This document shows positions 50,661 to 61,857 of a stretch of 64,000 bases of DNA, piece after piece (the first letter of the stretch is position 1; each line of letters starts with the position of its first letter). This DNA comes from Glandiceps talaboti (lineage: Eukaryota > Hemichordata > Enteropneusta > Spengelidae): contig NC_135563.1 of NCBI RefSeq assembly GCF_964340395.1, positions 15,156,151 through 15,220,150 of the forward strand, written 5' to 3'. The translations under genes and the position numbers were made by a program. Below the pieces are notes generated by a model. It had not been told where the DNA came from, made no database searches, and saw only the letters and a program-made list of their open reading frames with translations.

Positions 50661-51120
50661 CCATTTACCATACATTTATACATTTCTCATTGTTTTACCC
50701 ATTTAGTTCTTTGCTATGTTCTATTCTATACATTAATGTAATTGACAACTATTCTGACATCATCTCATGACAAGACATGTAACAGTGGGTAGATGACAGG
50801 GTTGAACTTAACTAGTCAATTTCAGTTTTTAATATTCAAAATACATATTAAAATGTACGAAAGATGACTGTGCCTGTAACTTTCTAAGCCAGGTATTTCT
50901 GGATTAACAGACAAAAATAGCTTTTTTGCCTTTCTATTTTAAGAAACAATAAACCGAATATTACAATATCGCAAAGTATTTCCTTCCAAAGAAATTTTTA
51001 TAGCATTTACCTGACAATGAAATATTGACATGTAAATAATTCAGAGATTGTTTTCATAAAACTACAAGCAAGAACCTACACGCATTGATGACAACACAAT
51101 CCAACCTTTTCTCCTTTGTT

Positions 51121-51159
<39 letters not shown>

Positions 51160-54100
51160 TGCAAGTCATGGCCTGTGAGTTTCTGAATACAATGACAAAA
51201 GAAAGTACGGTAAGTTCAAGTTCATATCTTCTAGATCGTAACTGAACACAGATATCAACTAAATCTCATTTCAGGAAACTATAACAACCCATCATAAAAC
51301 TAAAATGTAAAATTCTCATCTCATTCCTCTTTTAAAAAAAAAGGATCCAAATTTCACCAGTAAAATGAGGGTAAAAGGCAATTACGGTGCATATTTCATG
51401 GAAAGTATCTTATGAACAGTGAACATGACCAACAAAAGCAGTTAAGCTGACAGACAGCTAATACATTACTACAACCGATAAAAACAACTTAACATCAAAG
51501 CCATTATCCCCATAAAACAAGAAAATACATTTATCACAGCAGCATTGCCATCTATTTCTGTTAAACAGTAATGCTGTAGAAAATGATACTCTCATAGCAA
51601 TTCCCAGACTGCTTCAATATTACAAACCCCACAACGCACCATATTTCATGAAATAACGAAACAAAAAAGCTATTCAATAATTCAGATGAAAGTTAAAATG
51701 TCCCAGTAAAAAGGTCACCTTTTCCTTGACATATTAACTCTCCTGAATAGCAGCCAAATTACGAACTGAAATGGAAATCCCATGTTATCAACCAAATAAA
51801 GTCTGAAGATCAAAGTAACCACAGTAGCAGTATGAAGACCATGATTTCTCTTGACCTGACTCCTGTCCCCTTTTATCATTCTAATCAGAGATTCTGTTTC
51901 TCATCCACGCTGCTCTATCCTTTCCTAACGAATAGAAACCGCTCACCGGCAAATAAGCCGACAAATCAAAAGTGTACTAAAGAAAACACAAAAGGCACTT
52001 CTGTACACAACACTAAACATTGTCGCTAATTTCATTTGTAAGCCCAGAGAAGGTTAATATAATCATATCGCCATGGCAACACCAGAAGATGACTCTTAGG
52101 TTCGTTTTTATCTCAGATGATGTCTGTGAGACGCATCAGCCTTTCAACCTTCAAATCTAATAACGACCATCACTCTCACGTTTTTTAACAACTTTACGAA
52201 TTGTCCTGATCAAAGACGAAAAGGAAAGTTCTGTTGATTTGATTTTCATTTGAATTCTGCAGTCTTGATTATGTTAGCCACGTATTCTCAAGTTTGCCTG
52301 AGCTGTGGATGATGGGCAGCACATGCAAACTGCACTTAGGATCATTTACTGTGACACTTGACAGTAAGAAAAATAATTTTACAGCAATTGAGGACACCAA
52401 GGCTGTGAATCCTGAGGCCTCCCACATTTATAGATTTCCTGCGGTACATAAAAAGTAGATGTTTTGAACTGTGATGCATGTAAATTATACACACTGAAAC
52501 AATTGTAGTACACAGATTACACTTACAGTGTTTAATTTTGATATTAACAGACTAAAATCATGTGCAAACGCAAATCACAGTAAGTATGAGTTGCCTACAT
52601 TACACAGATGCTCTCTACTGCAATGTAACTAGGTACACTTTCTTCGCTGTTTACTTGGAGGCTGGCTTTATTTCCCTGGACTGTAGTGTAACTAGAAACA
52701 CTGAATTCTCAGTCTGTATATGTTATTGTTGTTCACATATCATCTATACCTTTTGAGCTCTCAGAGTCAAACTATTTGTCATACATCCATCCATCAATAG
52801 GATTGTTTTAGCGTACACTGACTGCTTGAATACTCTGGTATCCAACCCCTAAAAACATAACTTTTCTTTGAATTACCCTGCTCAACACAAAGATTGTACA
52901 CAATCATAAAACTGAAGTGTTCAAATACAACAAGACAACACCTATGGACACTGACAACACCTAAAGCTAAATTGTCTAGAAAACATGTCTCTGTCTGAAA
53001 GGTTCCTGAACAGTTGCCTCTAGGACCTTTTCCAAATAATTTGAATGACTAACATTTGATAATCTTGGCATCAATTTGACAATGACCAAAATCAGCTACA
53101 ACATTCATTTCCTGTTACATCCAATTTGGCAGCTCGTTGGTTTCAAGAAACAGACACAATTCAGACAAGACAATCCATGCATTCAACATAGTTCCATTTT
53201 TCTTATTTCTGTAAATCCCCCTTTCCTCTCTTCAAAATTTGAAATACCCCCTTCACAAATATCAGTTTTACAGTAAGAATAAACGCAGTCTGATACTCCT
53301 TAACCTGTTCAGTTTTACGACAAATTATACCAGTTTGACTCCCTAGCTACCTCATTTTAAACATTGACCTTATCAGTCCATCTAACTCCTGTTGTTCTGA
53401 CTGACCTTGCCCTTCAACCTAACTCCCTAGTAACTAATTTTCAACTGAGCTTAAAACTCAATTTACACATAGTAGTTCACAATTTCCATGACAATGTAAA
53501 TGAGTTTGACTCCTTAGCTGACATATTTTTAAGCATTACATGACCAAGAACATATAAAGTGAACTCCATATTTCAATAAATTTGGTTTTTATCCTTCTAT
53601 TCTTGATCCAAATTCAATACCAGTTGCAGTGTCTATGACTTGATGTCATATGAATTCTGGAGATGGTAATTCCGATAGTTTTTTTGCAAACACATTATTT
53701 ACAAATGAAACATGATGAAAGACAGAATATTTTATTGTTGGTAATAATGATACAAACTAGGTTTCCTTTCACATAAAGTAAGAGATAAGAGAACACCAAA
53801 TTTTGGTGCGTCGCTGGGAATTGTGTGTGTCAGTGGTACATCAAATTGGCGTCGATATCACACTACACTGGAATCAAACTTGATATTCATTAGTAGACAG
53901 TGGTCACCATATGTGTGTGTAATCCGTTTCTTGATGATCCAAGTCTGCATATATTGAGGTGTTAAAATACCTCCTTTATTTTTCAGGACTTCACTTTCCA
54001 AAAACAAATACTATAATATTGGTAGAACTGATATGAAATTATGAATCATGCATACATTCCATAGGTGAAAATGAAACCAATCACACCAAAGTCAAAATGT

Positions 54101-56960
54101 TAAATCGATCATAAATATCTCATAGGAAAATACTGTTTTCTATGCTGTGTATGTTGAGGGAACTTTGGGTTCATTATGTGGTTACCAACGTTAGGCAATC
54201 TATCCACGTTAGTCAAAACAATACATTCGCTGCCCACAAGCCAAATCACAAAATGACCAGATGTTAAAAGTCCTTACAGTTGATCTGACAAAATGAAGAA
54301 CGAAAATGTTTACATAGATATTGTTAGATTACTGGAAATCAGCTGTAACTGAAAATATGAAGATATATATTTCATATAATGTATTGTTGTTATTAACATT
54401 TGGTAGTTTTTGATAATTAGTGAATGACAAATAAGCAGCTGATGGTGGGTGGTTTCAAAATCTTGCAACAGCATGTGAACAACAACCATTAATGTTCCAC
54501 ACATACCATGGCTACTGTACTACTTCAGTGAAGTCATCAACCTGTATCATACTGTGAGAGATACCATCACATCACATTGCAAACATAGGCACTACGCAAA
54601 CAAAAACCCAGTACACGAAAAATTACAATCAGATCAAACATTACCATGGATCTACCATACTTCCCTTCCTCGTCACAAAAATCTGTTTTTATCAAATAAC
54701 CATAGCAACAGTTTGTCCTTTGGTAATACCACCGTATCCAGAATAACAAAACTTGATAAATTATTCACATCTACTTCTAATACCAGGATGTATTGAAAAA
54801 ATTCCTGAGATGAATAGATATTGAACTTCGTAATGCCATGATGAACATCTGAAGTACGCTTCATGAAGTATAAATTATTCAATATTCATCTCAACACAGC
54901 TAGAATATGTTATCCCGAACATGAAACAAAGATAACAAATTCGTTGATAAACTGTCAATAACTGACATGACGATGCATAGACAAAATTTTTCTACCAAAT
55001 CTTCTCCCTCAAAACAACACAATAGAGACAACATATGAAATCAGACACAAGTCAGGAAGGGACAGAATACTTACAAAATCAATGCCCCATTTTCAATCAT
55101 TACCTTGTACATTCACAAAGCAATTCTCGTCTAATAATGCGGAATTTAATATCTTACTTGAATCGCGTTCAATATTTAGTATCTGTGTGCTGTAAAGGTA
55201 ACAAATATGTCACAAGAATATGACATTTGGCTGCCAATTTTGAACGCCAGATATCATTCTTTGAAACGAGTCAATCCAGCTTTAGGTTTCAAACAGGGTC
55301 ACTTTATTACAACAGTAATGATTAAGTTTTCTATATCAACTAATATGCCATCGGTTTTTTTTATCCATCAAGAATTTTTTAATAAAGCAAAGACATTTTC
55401 ACAATAGTCTCAGAGTTACAGCTTACCCGAGTAAATTAATATTAAAAAACGGCATAATATCAGCAAAGTAAACATTGACTTTCGACAATGTCTGTACGGA
55501 GTGAAAACGGTCTGCCAAATGATTGGTCCATATTAAGAAAATGACTTCCAAAATATCAGTCCCATTACTGCCACAAGTAATCTAATTCATTAAACAAATC
55601 ATTCCCGTACACAGACAGATGAAAATTTCATCTTAAATTCAATTTAAGCAATTGAGGCTACATTGCCTGAGGATGTATTAATAAATTACAAATCATATTT
55701 CTACCACCCCCTGTCCTCAACTACACAAAAGATCAAAGGATGAAAACTTGTTTCTTACATACATTTACATCCCATTACTAAATCAATATTAAAATGTAGG
55801 AAGGAATATTTAAGTCGCATCTATGGTAATCCTTGCTGCCAGAATGAGCGTTTCAATAGGCAGCTACTTCGTGGATATAGTAGATGTTGGACCTGCTACT
55901 TGTCAGCTATAAATTCCTACAAATCTCTCGACCTGTCTCGGCCATATTGGTTTCAACAGTGTACTAAGTCGCACTGATCCACATAGACCAGCCTTGTACA
56001 GACATTAAATATAGTCTCACTCACAGCCCATCTACTTTGCCAATCAATATTCTACTTTGGTCAATTCAGCATACTTTTATCCACAACTTACCATCGTGTG
56101 ACGCCAAGCTCCACCTTCAACAAATTACACAGACAGGGGATGGAAGAGAGAAAATAGCCGGGATAAATCCAATCCGTACTAGTCTCATAGAGATTTGATT
56201 TGAAGCCAATGTAAGAGACTCATGCTTCCCTGTTTACCAATAGTAGACAGACTGTACTAATCATACAAGGCCGAGACAATAGTTCAAGGTCACAGAAGAA
56301 TGGAATCACAGCCAACAGGACAATACCCGGCCTACTGACTACACAGCCACTGGACGGATAACTCTCCTAAACATACATTTTATTGCATTCCCCTTCCAAC
56401 AGACTCAAATATAGTAAACTGACCCTGAAAATGTATTTATTTATTGGTAATTTCAATGCCTTGCAAACTTTGTTGCTTGACAACTGTCCCACTATGACCT
56501 GTAGAGGAAGTCACAAATAGCCGTATTTCCGCTAAAACTCAAACAAGCAGACATCTCATTGAGTCATACAACAATTGTAAACAATACCTTTACACAAAGA
56601 AATCTAAGGGGCCAGTAGTTACATCTACAGTTTCAGACTTGTTCTCATCGCCTTTGTATTCACCTGACATCACCTAGGGTTCACTAACTTTTTTATTATC
56701 CAAGATCTGTATTCACAAACTACATGAAATTCCATGTTTTTTTTGGACTTCAATTAAATTCTTTGAATAAATAGGCTACAGTCCTACACTATATGGAAGT
56801 CTAAAGGAGAGTACATACTGCTATCAACAATGAAGTAAATCCTCCTTCAACCAGGGGTTATTTGTTTGTACATAAAAAAAATACAAGCTGCGGAAAACGA
56901 GATTAATATCTCTGATATCAAATATCAAAATTTTGGAAACCTGGCATCAGCGAAAGGGAG
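50661..56960. other. noncoding AT-rich sequence
   Basis: No exon, RNA gene or array was recognised apart from a T32 run at 51125-51156. Open frames here are at most 80 codons, occur on both strands over the same ground (for example 54554-54882), and have no splice support. Confidence 0.4.
51125..51156 (+). repeat. poly(T)32
   Basis: Thirty-two consecutive T. On the minus strand this would be a poly(A) tail of a retroposed sequence, but no target-site duplication or recognisable retrocopy was seen beside it. Confidence 0.9.
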
Positions 56961-57150
56961 AATTGGTAAAAAAAAAAAAAATTCTGAGTCAATAATTTTG
57001 GAGAAAGAACCTTGTAAAATCTGTAACACAGACTTTGGTACAATCAATACATTTTTTCTCACACAATATCCAAATTGGTAAATCCGATTTTTTTTCAAAT
57101 CCAGCAATAATTTTAGAAAGACACCCTTGTAAAATTAACGATTTAACCTG
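56961..57150. repeat. 112-bp imperfect tandem duplication
   Basis: AATTGGTAAA at 56961 and 57073 begin two colinear copies. Each continues to CAATAATTTT(G)GA(G)AAAGA then CCTTGTAAAAT. The copies are well diverged. Several frames are open but share no protein-level conservation between copies. Confidence 0.7.
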
Positions 57151-60100
57151 GATGCGTTTTACCTGTACAACATCCCAGCTAATAAAACAATCAACGTATT
57201 TGTATTTTTTGAAAATAGCGACAAAAATTGTATCAATGGATTCCTTATCACTCTGACATTTCAACCTAGCTACAGTGGTAACACTGACTTACAACGATGA
57301 CTTCTACTTGAAATTCCATTACCATGGCAACGAGTTTGGATAAAAAACAAATTTACTTGTACACTCATAAATGTTGCAAATTTAATCTTTACTCCATCTA
57401 TACTTTATGAAGACTATTCAAAAATGTCAAGATGCCACATTAAAAAAAAAAAACATTTCATCAAACCTTTGGGGTATATTCACTTCCGTGTTAAAATGTT
57501 CAATAAACACTGATGGGGCTAGAGCGAAATGATGAATATCTATCTACGGTGAAGAAACAACAGACATAGTGGTCGGTGGTGAAAAAACAACACACCTCAA
57601 GCAAACAATCATTCACTTTCTTGCGCAAAATTCAAAACGTCTATCATTCTCAAAAACGTTCATATAAATGAAGACAACACCAAATTTATAGCACGGTAGG
57701 TACTTTTCAAGAAAATTATTCCATGGTGCCGTCATTTCCCAAAGAAAAAAACCTTGTCATACCTAGTTTGACAAACCTGTACAGAATCATAAATCAAGTC
57801 TGTGTGTGTCAAAATTGTAAATGATGATGACACTAAACAAGGCCACCATTTGACAGACAGTGACACCACACTTTGTGACATCACATCTATTTCTGGTTTG
57901 TTGACATTCTAAACTAATACAACGTTTTCAAATCTTAACTAGTTTCTTTGTTATTTTACATCTGATTTTTATAGGCACTCCACTAATAAATTATCAACTA
58001 TGCCAGTTCAAAGCAAAATTGGATTAAAGTACTTCCAACACGTCATTCTAAGTCATTCCAACCGGAGAATTTCTGAATTTCTGTCAAACGGGCAAGCGGT
58101 ATGTAGGTTAATACAAGCTTCTAGGAAATAACTACATACTGGTCTCAATGGTTTCTATTTCTGGTATGTCCTGTTTTACTGTGCCTGCCATTTTCACAAA
58201 CGGCAAGAAATTGAACATTTTTCCCTGGCAATAACTTGAGGTATATAGAGAAAGTATGTCCATTGAACTCAGCATAGTGCCTTCATCTAGCAATACATCA
58301 TTTCTTGTTAAAAAGATACAGTCATATCACTTAAATTCTGTCATTTTTGTAAGTTTTCATGTGGTCAACATGAATCAATGCTTACTCGTTCCACCATGTA
58401 GAAAAGTCAAAATTTGCATTGTGGGTAATATGGGGCTTCGTTTCTTTTTTTTAAAGGCAATACTTTAAAGATATAACTTTGGACCAAATTATTATTTCAG
58501 AATGTGTCAATTACATGAGACAAACAGCAAAAATATAAATTTGTTACGCATAAGGTAGGAAAATTGTGAAAAGAGTATACAAGTTTATGTCAGCTACTCC
58601 AGCTAACAAGTAATACATTTCCTCTGTTGTTAGAAATCTTAGCTTTAAACTTAAAGGACGAACAACTTACAACATTCCTTATTATGGTAAGGGAAAACAA
58701 GTTGGCTACAAGACACTGAGTGATTCACTTCCAGAATGTGTGCATGACAAGCCTACATTTTTTTTGTCATTGTAAATGTTGTCGCTAGTGAACAAAATTT
58801 TGATACAATTTTATGAATATCAATAATATCTAAATTTTAGAATTGAAATGAAGTAACAATGTACAGAAAAATGAAAAATGTGTTGATAACTTTTGGCGGG
58901 AAAATGCACAATAATGATGAAGTTGACTACAAGTGACTTCTCTAAATGAGTGTGACACAACATGAAGTATCTCTTTGAATTACCAGTCAATTTTTGAATG
59001 TAACACACAACCTGCTATGAATATCAAACAGCTGTTTGGGTAAAGAAATAAATAATTTGTCACAGTTTGGGAAGAACAAGCAATAAAAAAGCCTTAATGG
59101 CGTCACATTAGATATGTGATTAGAAGTCAGGGCAAGAATCTTCATTTTCAATTCTTCGCCTTTTCACTCGACCTGAATCGGCAGAAACTAAGACTTAGAA
59201 AATTGCGATCATTTATCTTTCGCCAATGATAGTTCAACCTCATCAACAACTCTGGTATAGAAGCATTTGCAGAATCTTCATTTTCACAGTTTGGTGACTT
59301 TCGCACAGAGATCAACAACAGTGATATTTATCGTTTGTAGCTTTTTTTGTGGCATGGTTGTTGTAATGGTTTGTCCACTGGTCTCCTTTCATGATAACAA
59401 TCACCATGGTGACATAAATCTAGGCTAGTTTTCATCAGTTTGGTGACCAGCACAAAAAAATATTACAGCTTGTATTGATTTTTTCAAACCTAGCTCTAAA
59501 AGAAATATCACAATTTTCCCTTTTATTTATTCATTCTGAAAAGTGCAACAACAGTAAACAATAACACATCAAAGAGATTCCCACTTGTGATAAAATAACC
59601 TAATAAATAACGTTTATTTTTTTCAAACATCTCTCTAAACAGATAAAGAAAACATCAAATATCACATGACCTGTTCACCGTTTCCTGCTTATTCACAGTT
59701 GAGTTTTCACCATATCTTGAACTAAACCACTGAGTGTTAATAACTTCAGATACATGGATACATTCCTAGACTGCCATCTACACATCTACATACATACACA
59801 TCAACACATGTATACATGTCAACACATAATAACATATAAACTGCTACATTCACATTCGCAGGGCTCGAATTTAACTTCTATGCTAGTAGTTAGATTTAGC
59901 CAAGTGAACTGTTTCAACTACACTGTACTAACAATTTCCATTGTTCTTAAACAGATCAATCTAGACAGTTTAGTCGTCCTGGATCACCGCTAATTTTGAA
60001 CACTGTCTGGTGATGTGCGTAAATGGTCTTAATCTCAGCTAAGGACATAATATTTCAATGATTAATAAATTTATGACAATACTGACTACAAGAATGACAG

Positions 60101-60179
60101 AAAACATATTTTTTTCAAAGAGTTTCTTTCTCATTCCATTTCCAATTTCTGAAAATTATACAGGCAATACTAATGTATT
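57151..60179. other. noncoding AT-rich sequence
   Basis: No exon, RNA gene or array was recognised. TACAGTGGTAACACT at about 57272 matches the inner arm of the inverted-repeat element at 25.1 kb. There is one octamer at 58412. Confidence 0.4.
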
Positions 60180-60390
60180 CATGAACCTTGGCAATGACAT
60201 CATTACCTATCTCTCTGAAGACTTAAAAAGCTATTTTATTCCAAACCAATAAAAGTCTGGCGAAATTACAATACTTGAAAACATTGGTAGATTATGTGAA
60301 CTTTGACCATGACATTTTACCCATCTCCAAAGACCTACAAGTTATTTTAGTCCTATCCAAAAGATGTGGGGAAATTATAGCTGACAGGAA
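60180..60390. repeat. 116-bp imperfect tandem duplication
   Basis: Copies start near 60180 and 60294. They share TGAACNTTGNCNATGACAT, then ACCTATCTC or ACCCATCTC, GAAGACTTAAAAAGCTATTT or AAGACCTACAAGTTATTT, and GAAATTA at the end. The alignment is colinear with many substitutions. Confidence 0.7.
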
Positions 60391-61163
60391 ATTCAACTGC
60401 GTCACGGATATCGTATTACAAGTTCAGTCTACCTATATTCATGTATGCGATTATATATAGTCATTAATATCATGATACAAAATCGTCTCAAAGTGCAGGC
60501 AATCAGCTCAACTACTCAGATGATATTATGGACCCAATCTATGGAATATGAAACTTGAGGAAAACCGATAAGTAAAATTACACATACTATCAAAATGCTA
60601 ATTTGAATAATAGGAATAATTTTTATGTTCAAAATTGATTCTGTGACCAAAAATTGGAGACAAATTACTTGCAGGGCTAGCAAAAGAAAGGAATAATTTA
60701 TATGTTGAATTGTAAATGTCATTACCCAAGGAAGTTCAGATTTCAGACAACATCTGCTTGGTTTGTCTACCACCTGTTACATATGTAAAAATTGCAGATC
60801 ATTTTTGGCAGCAAAGTTGGGGTTGAATTTCATATTACTCGGCTACTTGGCATATGATAAGAACCCCATGTTGATATACTAGTAACCCTACATGGAGAGG
60901 ACACTGTCCCTTATTTTCACTTTCTTAGATTTCATGGGCGTCCTATACGACTGAGAATAACTTCTTCTTTCTGGTCTTGAATTAACTTTCATTTGACAAA
61001 CTGGAGTAAACTATGCCACTAGGTTTTCTTGTTTGGTTTTTAATATTATTTATACTTGTCTATCTTGCATTTAGTGCATTCCACAACTGCTACTTCTGTG
61101 GTGTGAGAAGCATTTTGTAGATTCCTATGTAGTATACAACTATCAGCACGGCATGAAACATTG

Positions 61164-61225
61164 TTTTAGTTCAAGCTAAACAACTAGCACTTTGTTTTAG
61201 TTCAAACTCAAGAACTAGCACTTTG
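61164..61225. repeat. 31-bp tandem duplication
   Basis: Two adjacent 31-bp copies begin TTTTAGTTCAA (61164 and 61195) and end AACTAGCACTTTG. They differ by about four bases, so the duplication is fairly recent. Confidence 0.85.
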
Positions 61226-61279
61226 TATTTTAAGTGGCAATGTCTATATATATTATTTTCCACTGACAAGGTTATGGTC

Positions 61280-61300
61280 ATGGTCAAAGGTCATAGTAAC
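61280..61300 (+). promoter_or_regulatory. DR1-type nuclear receptor element
   Basis: TGGTCAAAGGTCA is two AGGTCA-type half-sites in direct orientation with one base between, the DR1 arrangement bound by HNF4 and RXR-type receptors in animals. A further half-site (TATGGTCA) precedes it. There is no adjacent exon. Confidence 0.35.
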
Positions 61301-61687
61301 AGCCTTGTGTAGAAAACTATTAGGCAAGTGTTTATATTCATTTTATTCACACCACAACACTGTTGTAAAACAAGTTATTTACTGGGGTATTATCTGACTT
61401 TAATAACTCTCTCACCTTTCCATCTATCAATATCACTGCAATGAAAAGTGACACATATACATATTTGACTAATTTATATTAGAAATGCTGATAAAAATGA
61501 AACAAACGATCGTACCAAAATTCAAACAGAAAATTGCAGTCATCTAATAAAAGTGGAGCAAGAAATACATAAATGATATTTTATCACAAGCAGGAAATGT
61601 TACCTTGTCCAGATATTTTGTCTAGATTCAACTGACTTCTTCAGTGGACTGAATGTTTTTCACCAGATGTTAATGGCGTCGCATTGA

Positions 61688-61856
61688 CCAATGCTTCAGA
61701 ATTAGGGGACCTCGTTGTATGCGTTTGAATAAACCAATCAAAAACATGGCCTCTTTGTGGTCATCCAATCAAAGACAAGCAAGAACCAACCAATGACATT
61801 ATAAAATTACCTTGAAAAGATTCACAAAAGTTCAGAGGACTTTTCAATCACACACA
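61688..61856 (+). promoter_or_regulatory. promoter-like segment with four CCAAT boxes and a TATA box
   Basis: CCAAT occurs in the same orientation at 61688, 61734, 61765 and 61790, followed by TATAAAAT at 61800-61807. A transcript would start near 61830. A consensus donor (CACACAG then GTGAGATAA, junction after 61857) lies about 25 bp further, which could end a short noncoding first exon. No coding exon was recognised downstream before the window ends, so this rests on motifs alone. Confidence 0.35.
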
Positions 61857-61857
61857 G

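Noticed and set aside
54554-54882. Frames of 60-80 codons on both strands
   Set aside because: Mutually overlapping, no splice support, no similarity; typical chance frames.
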